The notes below the pieces were generated by a model that searched no databases, was not told the DNA's origin, and saw only the letters and a program-made list of their open reading frames with translations. Below, one piece after another: positions 7,375 through 14,184 of a stretch of DNA of 27,438 nucleotides; the stretch's first letter is position 1, and the number at the start of each line of letters is the position of its first letter. Source of the stretch: a virus; IMG/VR virus record IMGVR_UViG_3300045283_000019, positions 1 to 27,438 of that record; one strand, 5' to 3'. The position numbers and the translations under genes are program-made.

Positions 7375-7791
7375 ATGGCGATTAAAAGTGCGCTCTATCC
7401 CAACAATCTGTTGTCGCACGATGATGACCCGGACTGGAAGGTCCAGCGGTTTCCATTTACCGACGCGGCCCCGGAGGTGCTGGCAAAGATGTTGCCGGGC
7501 TTCCTCGTTAAATTCGACGCAACGGCACAAGCCGTCCTACCCGCGCTCGCGGCGGACGATGCTGTGCTCGGCGGCGTAATCATTGACCTTGCCCTTGACC
7601 CGGCGAACCCGACCGACCGAACGGTCGCGGTTGCGCTGAATGGCTCGTTCAATCAGAGGCAAATCCACTACGCAAACGCATGGAGTCAGGGGAGTTCCCC
7701 GACGCCGTTAAGCCCGGCGGCTATCGCGCGCTTGCGTTCACTCGACATCTTTTTGGACCCGTCGGTCCCGACAGGCCCGTTCAGTCCCTAA
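7375..7791 (+). CDS. Head decoration protein, lambda gpD-like
   Basis: Encodes 138 residues. A strong AAGGAG site is placed 9 nt before the ATG, in contrast to the coupled neighbours, as expected for a protein needed in hundreds of copies. The core (LPGFLVKFDATAQAVLPALAADDAVLGGVIID..., then TVAVALNGSFN) resembles the beta-rich decoration domain that caps capsid trimers and stabilises the expanded shell. The order protease, scaffold, decoration, capsid is the lambda C, Nu3, D, E order. The C-terminus (AAIARLRSLDIFLDPS) is a short helix found in related bacterial decoration proteins. The family call depends on pattern and position together. Confidence 0.78.
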   Translation: MAIKSALYPNNLLSHDDDPDWKVQRFPFTDAAPEVLAKMLPGFLVKFDATAQAVLPALAADDAVLGGVIIDLALDPANPTDRTVAVALNGSFNQRQIHYANAWSQGSSPTPLSPAAIARLRSLDIFLDPSVPTGPFSP

Positions 7792-7829
7792 CCCGAACCA
7801 ACCGAACCGAAGAACAGGAAAATAATCCT

Positions 7830-9185
7830 ATGAATTACGATGCCAACTACGAACCCCGAACGCTGCTGGAACCCTTCTTGGAAGGCCCGCTCGTTCACAC
7901 ATTTCTCCGCGACACCTTTTTTGGTAATCGCGAGTATCCGCCGACTGATTTGGTTGAGTTCGATTTCCGCCGAGGTCGAAGGAAAATGGCCCCGTTTGTC
8001 GCCCCGCTAATCGGCGGCAAAGTGATGGAGCGTCAGGGCTTCGAGACCCGCTTCTATCGCGCTCCGCGCATCGCGCCGGTCCGCGCGCTACGCATCCCGG
8101 ACCTCGAACCGCGCTTGCCGGGGGAAACGATCTACAGCGGGCGGACAGCCGCCGACCGCGCAGCCGAGCTACTGGCAGAGGATTCCGTTTACCTCGATGA
8201 AGCGATTACCCGGCGCGAGGAATGGATGTGTCGTCAAGTGTTGTTCAATGGCGGCGTAACCGTCACAGCGGAGAACAACTACACGAACGTCATCAACTAC
8301 CTCGAAAGTTCCGCCGGGGCGGTAAATAACCACGAAACCATCGCGATTACGTGGGACCAAGCGAACTCGGACCCGCTTCTCGACCTCGAACGTGCTCGGT
8401 TGAACACGATCAAGGCGAGCGGAGTATCGCCGAACGTCGCCTTGTTCGGAACGACCGCAAAGGAAACGTTCATTCGCAACGTGAACGTCGCGAAGTATCT
8501 GGACAATCGCCGATTCGAGTTGGGGCAGATTGCTCCGGTTATCGTGAGCGATGCGGTGGTTCGGTTCGGAGTCGTTCCGGGCCTTCAGCTTTACCACTAC
8601 TCGGAATACTTCGAGGATGACGCTGGCGCGTTGTTCCCGATGCTACCCGACTCGCTGGTGGCCCTACTCTCGACGAACGTCCAAAACAAGATCGTTTACG
8701 GCGCATACACGCAGCTTGAAAACGCGAGGGCGCGACAGTTCCGCACCTACCAAACGGCGCGGATTCCCTACGTTTACGGCGATGAGGAAGGCGGGGCGCT
8801 GTTCTACCGGCTAACCGCTCGACCGCTGCCGATGCCCGCCGACGTGCTGGCGATTCGGATTGTCGAGGCGCTACCGGGCGGGGCTGGACCGTTCGCGCGT
8901 GGGATTGGCGAGGGGCCGCAGCCGTTCTTCGAGGCCGAAGTTCCCGAAGGCGGGACGCCGGTCGCACAGCCGCAGTTAACCGAGGAAGGCCAAGCGGCGG
9001 CGGTAGCGGCCCGCGAAGCGGCGGGACAGCCGGAGCCGGACGGGAACGGCGCAACGCTGGAAAGCCACACGGTTGACGAACTCCGGGACATTGCCGACAC
9101 CGAAGGGGCGGACCTCTCCGGGATAAGCCACAAGGCCGAAATCATCAAGGCCATCAAAAAGAACCGGAAACAACAAAAGGGATAA
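7830..9185 (+). CDS. Major capsid protein, lambda gpE family, with C-terminal HeH/SAP-like domain
   Basis: Encodes 451 residues from the ATG at 7830 (AGGA about 10 nt upstream); a longer in-frame reading from 7680 overlaps the decoration gene and is unlikely. Residues 1-350 match lambda-type coat proteins: FLRDTFFGNREYPPTDLVEFDFRRG-like N-terminus, MERQGFETRFYRAPRIAP, and the C-terminal FRTYQTARIPYV region. The lambda coat has 341 residues. Here about 100 extra residues follow: an acidic Gln/Ala-rich linker and a last domain (about 408-451, TVDELRDIADTEGADLSGIS...EIIKAIKK) that looks like the HeH/SAP or Rho-N helical motif. That motif is more often seen in the small FI-type protein encoded next to E, so this may be an E-FI fusion. 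Confidence 0.9.
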   Translation: MNYDANYEPRTLLEPFLEGPLVHTFLRDTFFGNREYPPTDLVEFDFRRGRRKMAPFVAPLIGGKVMERQGFETRFYRAPRIAPVRALRIPDLEPRLPGETIYSGRTAADRAAELLAEDSVYLDEAITRREEWMCRQVLFNGGVTVTAENNYTNVINYLESSAGAVNNHETIAITWDQANSDPLLDLERARLNTIKASGVSPNVALFGTTAKETFIRNVNVAKYLDNRRFELGQIAPVIVSDAVVRFGVVPGLQLYHYSEYFEDDAGALFPMLPDSLVALLSTNVQNKIVYGAYTQLENARARQFRTYQTARIPYVYGDEEGGALFYRLTARPLPMPADVLAIRIVEALPGGAGPFARGIGEGPQPFFEAEVPEGGTPVAQPQLTEEGQAAAVAAREAAGQPEPDGNGATLESHTVDELRDIADTEGADLSGISHKAEIIKAIKKNRKQQKG

Positions 9186-9188
9186 GCC

Positions 9189-9557
9189 TTGGCCCTACGC
9201 GAACAGTTTGCGCCCGATCTGGCGCGCATCTTCATTAACGTGAAGGAGCACGCCACCAAGCGCGAGTTCCGTATCAGCGACGGGCGCGGCGGGTTCCGAG
9301 TATTCACGGCCCCGGTCGTATGGGATACCGACGCCCTAAAGCTGATGCCGGTCGTGAAGATTCACGGCGTATTCATGGGGGACGTTCTCTGCTACATGGA
9401 GCATAAGTATCTGCCACGCAGACCCGTCGCGGGCGAGCTAATCTACTCGCCCGCGAATGTCCCTTGGGAAGTCATCGACTGTTCGGACGAGGAATTTTGC
9501 TACAAGCTGGCGCTCTACGGGACCCGCTCGCAGCCCGGCAGCTACGGGAAAAACTAA
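9189..9557 (+). CDS. Head-tail connector, gpFII-like
   Basis: Encodes 122 residues from a TTG at 9189, which has an AAAGGGA site about 9 nt upstream. The sequence is beta-rich: residues about 40-80 (VVWDTDALKLMPVVKIHGVFMGDV...) and a C-terminal block PVAGELIYSPANVPWEVIDCSDEEFCYKLALYG. This pattern (variable N-terminus, then hydrophobic strands with an -DxxxxKLxL- end) matches the small FII-type stopper or adaptor proteins that close the head. Position after the capsid and before the gpZ-like gene agrees with lambda order E, FI, FII, Z. Sequence similarity to lambda FII is low, so the exact neck role is inferred. The stop overlaps the next start (TAATG). Confidence 0.6.
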   Translation: MALREQFAPDLARIFINVKEHATKREFRISDGRGGFRVFTAPVVWDTDALKLMPVVKIHGVFMGDVLCYMEHKYLPRRPVAGELIYSPANVPWEVIDCSDEEFCYKLALYGTRSQPGSYGKN

Positions 9558-10102
9558 TGGTCGCAATCGAAATCCACTCACGCGAGATGGGAAGGCTACG
9601 CGAGAAGCTGGCGCACATCGAGAAGGGCGTTCCGCGAGTGCTCGTCCCGGCGGTCAACCGGGCGCTGGCGAGCGGTAAGACCGTTGTCTCGCGTGAAATC
9701 CGGGCGCATTACGTCATCAAGGCGAAGGATATTCCGATGACGGTCTCGCGGGCGACGTATGGCAATATTGGCGGCTCGATTCGGATTTCGCAGGGCATGT
9801 TACCGCTCGAAAAGTTCAACGTCCGGCCTCGCGGCGTCCAGCGACGGAAGAAAAAGCGCCCGATCTTCGCGCAGGTCAAAAAGGGTGGCGGCGGAATCAT
9901 CAAGAGCGCGTTTTTCATACCGAGCGGCGGTCCCTACTCTCGAATTGGGCCGAGCCGGTTCCCGATTTACAAGTTGGCGACGATCAGTGCCGCAATCATG
10001 GCGACACAACCGAGCGTCGGTCCAGCCGCAAACAAAAAGATGGGCGATACGCTAGATAAGCGCATCGACCACGAACTAAAACGAGTCCTAGCCGGAGCAT
10101 AA
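9557..10102 (+). CDS. Minor tail protein Z-like
   Basis: Encodes 181 residues from the ATG at 9557. It begins with a helical segment (REKLAHIEKGVPRVLVPAVNRALASGKTVVSREI), followed by a YVIKAKDIPMT segment, then a strand-rich core with a strongly basic patch RRKKKRP and KKGGGG, and ends SGGPYSRIGPSRFPIYKLATISA and a C-terminal helix. This is the lambda gpZ layout (helix with NR.. and K-rich centre, then RYPIDVVKIPM near the end). gpZ works at the head-proximal end of the tail and helps DNA pass into the host. The start overlaps the connector stop, so the pair is co-translated. Confidence 0.82.
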   Translation: MVAIEIHSREMGRLREKLAHIEKGVPRVLVPAVNRALASGKTVVSREIRAHYVIKAKDIPMTVSRATYGNIGGSIRISQGMLPLEKFNVRPRGVQRRKKKRPIFAQVKKGGGGIIKSAFFIPSGGPYSRIGPSRFPIYKLATISAAIMATQPSVGPAANKKMGDTLDKRIDHELKRVLAGA

Positions 10103-10106
10103 AAAC

Positions 10107-10310
10107 ATGAGTCAAATTACCGTAATCGCCCAAGCCGCCGGGGGAGCGCCCGGCCTTCTCGTCATCATCTACTGGATACTGCTCATCCTCGTAGCAATCG
10201 GGGCGTTCGTCCCGGTCGAGCGGTGGCAGTATGCGCCCCGGTTCAATACGCTCGTCATGCTGATTCTGTTCGTCATCCTCGGAATTAAGATTTTGAAGCC
10301 AACGTGGTGA
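10107..10310 (+). CDS. Small two-helix membrane protein
   Basis: Encodes 67 residues, ATG at 10107 preceded by CCGGAG at about 9 nt. Two hydrophobic helices are evident, residues about 15-36 and 46-63, separated by a short polar turn (PVERWQYAPRFN). No family is recognised. It sits 4 nt after the gpZ-like stop and 4 nt before a second tiny membrane-protein gene, in the middle of neck genes where lambda and P2 have no membrane proteins. A holin-like role is possible from size and topology only. It could also be a membrane factor used during infection or assembly. Confidence 0.7.
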   Translation: MSQITVIAQAAGGAPGLLVIIYWILLILVAIGAFVPVERWQYAPRFNTLVMLILFVILGIKILKPTW

Positions 10311-10314
10311 CTCT

Positions 10315-10467
10315 ATGGGGACAGTTCTACTTATCATTTTGATTCTGGTTTTGGTCGGCGCATTCCCGCGTTGGGGCTATAGCTCCGGTTGGGGTTACGG
10401 TCCGAGCGGCATCGCCGGGATTATTATTTTGATCGTCATTATCTTGCTTCTCACCGGACGCCTCTAA
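10315..10467 (+). CDS. DUF3309-like tiny membrane protein
   Basis: Encodes 50 residues. The layout is a first hydrophobic helix (MGTVLLIILILVLVGAF), a central aromatic Gly-rich turn (PRWGYSSGWGYGPSG) and a second hydrophobic helix ending GRL. I recognise this pattern as DUF3309, a family of bacterial 50-residue proteins of unknown function; the PRW...WGYGPSG centre is characteristic. The start ATG lies 4 nt after the previous stop, and the TAA at 10465-10467 overlaps the next ATG (TAATG), so it is locked into the operon. A DUF3309 gene within phage neck genes is unexpected to me. Together with its neighbour it may act in lysis or at the membrane during DNA entry; both are guesses. Confidence 0.75.
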   Translation: MGTVLLIILILVLVGAFPRWGYSSGWGYGPSGIAGIIILIVIILLLTGRL

Positions 10468-11138
10468 TGATTCCCGAACCCGTTACACCGCCGGAGAACG
10501 ACACAGGCCGTCGCGCGCAGTCGATGTTCGACCTCGAAGCGACCCTTGTCGGATTCATCGAGCGACTTGTGACGCCGTATCGACTGGACAACCCGACTCT
10601 CAACCTCGCGCAAGCGACGGCTCCGACTCATCCGATTGTCGCGGACCCGGATGAGGTCGTCCCCTACGACCCGACCGGGCGGGCGCAAACGCTCGCGCTA
10701 AAGGTCCCGCCGAGAGTCGAGCGGGGCCGGGTCCCGCGAACCGTGACCGGCGAAATCCTCGTTGACAAACTGCCCGACTGTCCGGCGGTAATCGTGCAAG
10801 CGGTCTCGGCTAAGATCGACACGGACGTAACCCACGCGACGGTCCGAATCCTCGTCAACGCCTACGATGAAAGCCCGGATTCCGCCGGTTATCAGGACGT
10901 TCAAAACCTCTCCGAAGCAATCTGGCTGGCGCTAACCTCGTTCGGCCAGCAAGCGATTGACAAAGCCTACCCGATCGTGATGCCGATTGAGTGGAAACTT
11001 ATTGAGGCCGATACGTTCCCGCACTTTATTGCGGAGATGACAACGACTTGGGAACTACCGAGCGCACGGCCGCTGCCGGACCCGGATATATTCGGCATCG
11101 TGCCGGTCGAACATTTCGCGATAAGGGGCCAGCCATGA
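10467..11138 (+). CDS. Probable tail terminator / tail completion protein
   Basis: Encodes 223 residues from the ATG at 10467, which overlaps the DUF3309 stop. The C-terminal half (TVRILVNAYDESPDSAGYQDVQNLSEAIWLAL, then YPIVMPIEWKLIEADTFPHFIAEMTTTWELP) is like the alpha/beta terminator proteins of many tailed phages, in which a strand, a D..GY..V.NL helix and a paired strand set form a ring cap on the tail tube. It precedes the sheath gene, where a terminator is expected. The N-terminal 100 residues are an extra region rich in Pro and Val with no family that I can name. The stop overlaps the following ATG (ATGA). Confidence 0.55.
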   Translation: MIPEPVTPPENDTGRRAQSMFDLEATLVGFIERLVTPYRLDNPTLNLAQATAPTHPIVADPDEVVPYDPTGRAQTLALKVPPRVERGRVPRTVTGEILVDKLPDCPAVIVQAVSAKIDTDVTHATVRILVNAYDESPDSAGYQDVQNLSEAIWLALTSFGQQAIDKAYPIVMPIEWKLIEADTFPHFIAEMTTTWELPSARPLPDPDIFGIVPVEHFAIRGQP

Positions 11139-11473
11139 AAGGGGAACCGCGCATAATTACCGGCCAAGTCATGTATCTCGGCCCGCACGTCGGCTTCCTC
11201 GGCCTTCACTACAATAAGACCTACCGGGACGGCATCGACCCGCAGCTTTACGACTGGATTACCCGCTGCCCGGCGCTCGGCGAGCTATTCATCCCGGTCG
11301 ATAAAATTGCTACCGTTCGGAAGGAATTAAACTTCGACTACGCCCACAACATGAGGGGCGAGACCGGACGCCACGTTACCTTTTACCGCGAGGTCCAGAA
11401 ATGGCTCGCTACAGCAAAGCAAAAACAACAAGAATCGCCTTCGGGCATAACCCTAGAAAAACACCATGCCTAA
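11135..11473 (+). CDS. Hypothetical protein between tail terminator-like gene and sheath
   Basis: Encodes 112 residues from the ATG at 11135, with an ATGA overlap with the upstream gene and an 8-bp overlap with the sheath gene. No family recognised. It opens with a strand-rich segment RIITGQVMYLGPHVGFLGLHYNKTYRDG and then PQLYDWITRCPALGELFIPVDKIATVRKEL, ending in a Lys/Gln-rich helix. The repeated Gly-Leu turns and compact size suggest a small folded virion or assembly factor. The tight overlap on both sides supports a real gene with co-translation alongside terminator and sheath. Confidence 0.7.
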   Translation: MKGEPRIITGQVMYLGPHVGFLGLHYNKTYRDGIDPQLYDWITRCPALGELFIPVDKIATVRKELNFDYAHNMRGETGRHVTFYREVQKWLATAKQKQQESPSGITLEKHHA

Positions 11474-12977
11474 TCTCGGCCCATTTCCACACGGAGTCAG
11501 TTGGTCGGACGTTCCGACCTCAGTCATCGCCCCGGTCCAAGCGGACGTGGGGGTAAACGTCGTTTTCGGGTCCGCACCTGTTCACTTGAACAAGTCCGGG
11601 AAGTCCTACATCAACAGGCCGCGAATCTATAACCGCTACGAGGATGCGGTTGCGGAGCTAGGCTTCTCGAAAGACTGGAACAAATACGACCTCTGCGAGC
11701 ACATGGACGCGGCCTTTGTCGAGTTCGGCGTGTTCCCGGTAATCTACGTCAACGTGTTCGACCCGGAAACCGGCGCGACCGCTATCGCTCCGGCGCAGGT
11801 CCCGCTAGTCGGCGGACAGGCCGACACCGGCCACGAGCTTATCGCGTGGTCCGTCGTTGTGAAGGATTCCGCCGGGACGATCACCTACGAGGAAGGGGCC
11901 GACTACCTCTTGAGTCTGTCCAAAACCAATACGTGGATTGTGACCCGGATTGCCAGCGGCGATATTGCGAGCGATACGGCGGTGCTTACAGTCGAGGGAC
12001 AGACTCCGGGCGACCCGGCGACTAACGTCGATGCGGCGGATATCATCGGCGGCGTGACGCCGGATGGCGCGCGGACCGGCCTAGAAGTCATCGAGGATGT
12101 TTTCCAGCTAACCGGGAAGGTTCCGGGCGTTATCGTCTGCCCGAAGTTTTCCAGCGACCCGACGGTTGCAGCGGTAATGGAAGCGAAGTCGGAGAACATC
12201 AACGGCTGCTTTGCTTGCACCTGCCTGATCGACGTGGACACAGACGCGATAAACGGCGTCACGAAGCCGCAGGACGTTCTACTCTGGAAGAACGACAACA
12301 ACATCGTGTTCCCTCGGCAACAGCTACTTTTCGGCAAGCCCGCTCTGGTAGGCTCGACCGAGAGCAAGGTATTCAACTTCGCGTCCCAACAGGGACCGCT
12401 CATGCAGTGGGTTGACGCCTACCGGGGCGGCGGGCTTCCGTATCATTCGCCGAGCAACAAGCAGCTACGGATGAACGCGCTACAGGTTAAGGGCGGGGCC
12501 GAGCTACCGATGCACCTTCTCGACGCGAACATGCTGAACTCGCAGGGCGTCATTACCGCGCTAAACTGGATTGGCGGTTGGCGTTCGTGGGGGAACAGGA
12601 CAGCGGCCTACCCGTCGAACACCGACGTAAAGGATATGTTTATCTCGGTCCGCCGGATGTTCGACTTCATCGGGAACACCATCATCCTGACGATCTGGCA
12701 GAAGGTTGACGAGCCGGGGAACCGCCGACTGATTGACGCCGTAGTCAATAGCCTTCAACTCTGGCTGGACGGCCTCAGCAACTCGGAAGCGTTGCTTGGC
12801 GCTCGAATCGAGTTCCGGCAGGACGAGAACCCGACAACCGACCTGCTCGACGGTCACTACGTTTTCCATGTTTATATCGCGGTCCCGACGCCCGCCGAAT
12901 GGCTGGACTTCCGCATCGAATATTGGATTCCGTATATCGCCTCTTTGTTTCCCGACGAAACCACAGCCGCAGCGTAA
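11466..12977 (+). CDS. Contractile tail sheath protein
   Basis: Encodes 503 residues. The sheath surrounds the tail tube and contracts to drive the spike through the host envelope; its presence makes this a myophage. The N-terminus (VSWSDVPTSVIAPVQADVGVNVVFGSAPVH) and the C-terminal domain (NRRLIDAVVNSLQLWLDGLSNSEALLGARIEF..., then DGHYVFHVYIAVPTPAEWLDFRIEY) are the conserved interlocking parts of the P2/Mu-type sheath family. Residues about 110-200 (PLVGGQADTGHELIAW...VEGQTPGDPATNVDA) form a variable beta-rich surface domain. Length is close to the Mu sheath (495). It is followed 25 bp later by the tube gene. Confidence 0.93.
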   Translation: MPNLGPFPHGVSWSDVPTSVIAPVQADVGVNVVFGSAPVHLNKSGKSYINRPRIYNRYEDAVAELGFSKDWNKYDLCEHMDAAFVEFGVFPVIYVNVFDPETGATAIAPAQVPLVGGQADTGHELIAWSVVVKDSAGTITYEEGADYLLSLSKTNTWIVTRIASGDIASDTAVLTVEGQTPGDPATNVDAADIIGGVTPDGARTGLEVIEDVFQLTGKVPGVIVCPKFSSDPTVAAVMEAKSENINGCFACTCLIDVDTDAINGVTKPQDVLLWKNDNNIVFPRQQLLFGKPALVGSTESKVFNFASQQGPLMQWVDAYRGGGLPYHSPSNKQLRMNALQVKGGAELPMHLLDANMLNSQGVITALNWIGGWRSWGNRTAAYPSNTDVKDMFISVRRMFDFIGNTIILTIWQKVDEPGNRRLIDAVVNSLQLWLDGLSNSEALLGARIEFRQDENPTTDLLDGHYVFHVYIAVPTPAEWLDFRIEYWIPYIASLFPDETTAAA

Positions 12978-13002
12978 AACCTATAACCCAAGGAGCCTCT
13001 AA

Positions 13003-13530
13003 ATGTTAATCCCAAACCACGTTACAAATTATTCAATCTTCCTCGCCGGAAAGCGGCTAATCGGCCTCGCCGACGTTACCCTGCCACACCTCGAAAATCT
13101 GGCCGACACACTAAAGGGGTCTGGCATCTTCGGGGAAATCGACATGCCGGTTCAAGCGCACTTTAAGTCGTTTACCGTCACGCTGAAGTGGCTCACGATC
13201 GTTGACGATGCGGTATTCGCGACGATTCAAGACGGCGCGCAACTGGACGCATGGGCGGCGCACCAGCTACACGACTCCGGGACGAATCGAATCGTGCATC
13301 AGGGCTGGCGCTACATCATGGGGACGGCCCCGAAGGGGTTTAACCTCGGCAAACTCGAAGTCGGGACGAAGGGCGAAGGCGAGAGCGAGTATGAGTTGAT
13401 TTCGCTCCGGGCGCTACGCAACGATCAGATCATGTTTGAACTGGACAAGGAGAACGCCGTCTGCCGGTGGTTTAACGGCATTCAGGTGGTCGATTCCGCG
13501 CAGCGCATTCGCCAGTTGATCGGCCTCTAG
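13003..13530 (+). CDS. Major tail tube protein, P2 FII type
   Basis: Encodes 175 residues. Stacked hexamers form the inner tube for DNA passage. The N-terminus IPNHVTNYSIFLAGKRLIGLADVTLPHLENLADTLKG..GIFGEIDMP is the typical opening of P2-type tube proteins. The C-terminal ALRNDQIMFELDKENAVCRWFNGIQVVDSAQRIRQLIGL matches the family end with its conserved LDK-N..NG. pattern. The strong AAGGAGCCT site in front of the ATG, within a 25-bp spacer after the sheath, fits the large amount of tube needed. Confidence 0.92.
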   Translation: MLIPNHVTNYSIFLAGKRLIGLADVTLPHLENLADTLKGSGIFGEIDMPVQAHFKSFTVTLKWLTIVDDAVFATIQDGAQLDAWAAHQLHDSGTNRIVHQGWRYIMGTAPKGFNLGKLEVGTKGEGESEYELISLRALRNDQIMFELDKENAVCRWFNGIQVVDSAQRIRQLIGL

Positions 13531-13552
13531 GGTCCGTGGTAGGCTCCGCGCC

Positions 13553-14023
13553 ATGGATACGAAACTGCACGAGAAAACGACAGCACCACCGGGGGAACCG
13601 GCGAGCCGGATTCCGGCGGACCTAATCCCGAACAACAACAACAACGAGGATGAAGCCGGACCCGCGCCGGAATTTCGCGACCTTCAGATTGAACCGCGAA
13701 AGCCGCCGGTCCGGGTAAAGTTCAACCCGCCAATCGAGTTCGACGGCAAGAAATACGAGGAATTGACGTTCGACTTCGACGCGATGACGGGGAAGGATTT
13801 CATCCGAGCGGAGCGCACATTCCAGCGACTCTTCAAGGCGGATAAGAACGAAATCGCGATGCCGGAAATGAAGCACCTTTATCACGACCTGATTCTGGCA
13901 CATCTGGCCGACGTTTCCTATCTGCTCATTCAGAATCTCGAACGTCGCTACTACGTGCCTCTGCGGACCGAAGCCCTAAAAGCATGTGGCAGCTCACCGG
14001 ACGAGGAACCGAGCAAAGCGTAA
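13553..14023 (+). CDS. Tail assembly chaperone, gpE-like
   Basis: Encodes 156 residues. Position between tube and tape measure, and the core KFNPPIEFDGKKYEELTFDFDAMTGKDFIRAER...LYHDLILAHLADVSYLLIQNLERRYY, match the P2 gpE/Mu gp41 type chaperones that coat the tape measure during tail assembly. The first 45 residues are a disordered Pro/Asn/Glu-rich extension including a five-Asn run. A second reading frame at -1 is open across the last 180 bp and continues 155 bp beyond this stop, as expected for a frameshifted E+E' product. Confidence 0.8.
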   Translation: MDTKLHEKTTAPPGEPASRIPADLIPNNNNNEDEAGPAPEFRDLQIEPRKPPVRVKFNPPIEFDGKKYEELTFDFDAMTGKDFIRAERTFQRLFKADKNEIAMPEMKHLYHDLILAHLADVSYLLIQNLERRYYVPLRTEALKACGSSPDEEPSKA

Positions 14024-14178
14024 CCCGGCTCCTACGCAGCGCCGTTATTCGACTTGCGAGAGCGACCGGCGGCGGTGTGGAATACTGGCTGAAGCTGCCG
14101 ATTAAGGAATTGATTGAGTGGATGACCGAACTCAACGAACAACTACGAAGCGAGACCGCCGAGACCGAAGGGGGGTGA
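13984..14178 (+). CDS. Tail assembly chaperone extension, gpE'-like, -1 frame
   Basis: The frame is -1 relative to the gpE-like gene and overlaps its last 40 bp; an ATG at 13984 would give 64 residues, but there is no ribosome site in front of it. The C-terminal part (ATGGGVEYWLKLPIKELIEWMTELNEQLRSE) has the aromatic plus LP..EL..W pattern of E' segments, which in P2 and relatives exist only as a fusion made by -1 ribosomal frameshifting. The -1 frame is open back to about 13842. The best slip candidate is the CTA-AAA-G run at 13976-13982, where a Lys tRNA can re-pair on AAA; the P-site match would be poor. Production as a fusion is likely, but the exact slip site is unsettled. Confidence 0.65.
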   Translation: MWQLTGRGTEQSVTRLLRSAVIRLARATGGGVEYWLKLPIKELIEWMTELNEQLRSETAETEGG

Positions 14179-14184
14179 CGGAAA

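Noticed and set aside
7680-7829. Longer N-terminus for the capsid protein
   Set aside because: It would overlap most of the decoration gene's 3' third in another frame; the ATG at 7830 has a ribosome site and the expected coat protein start.
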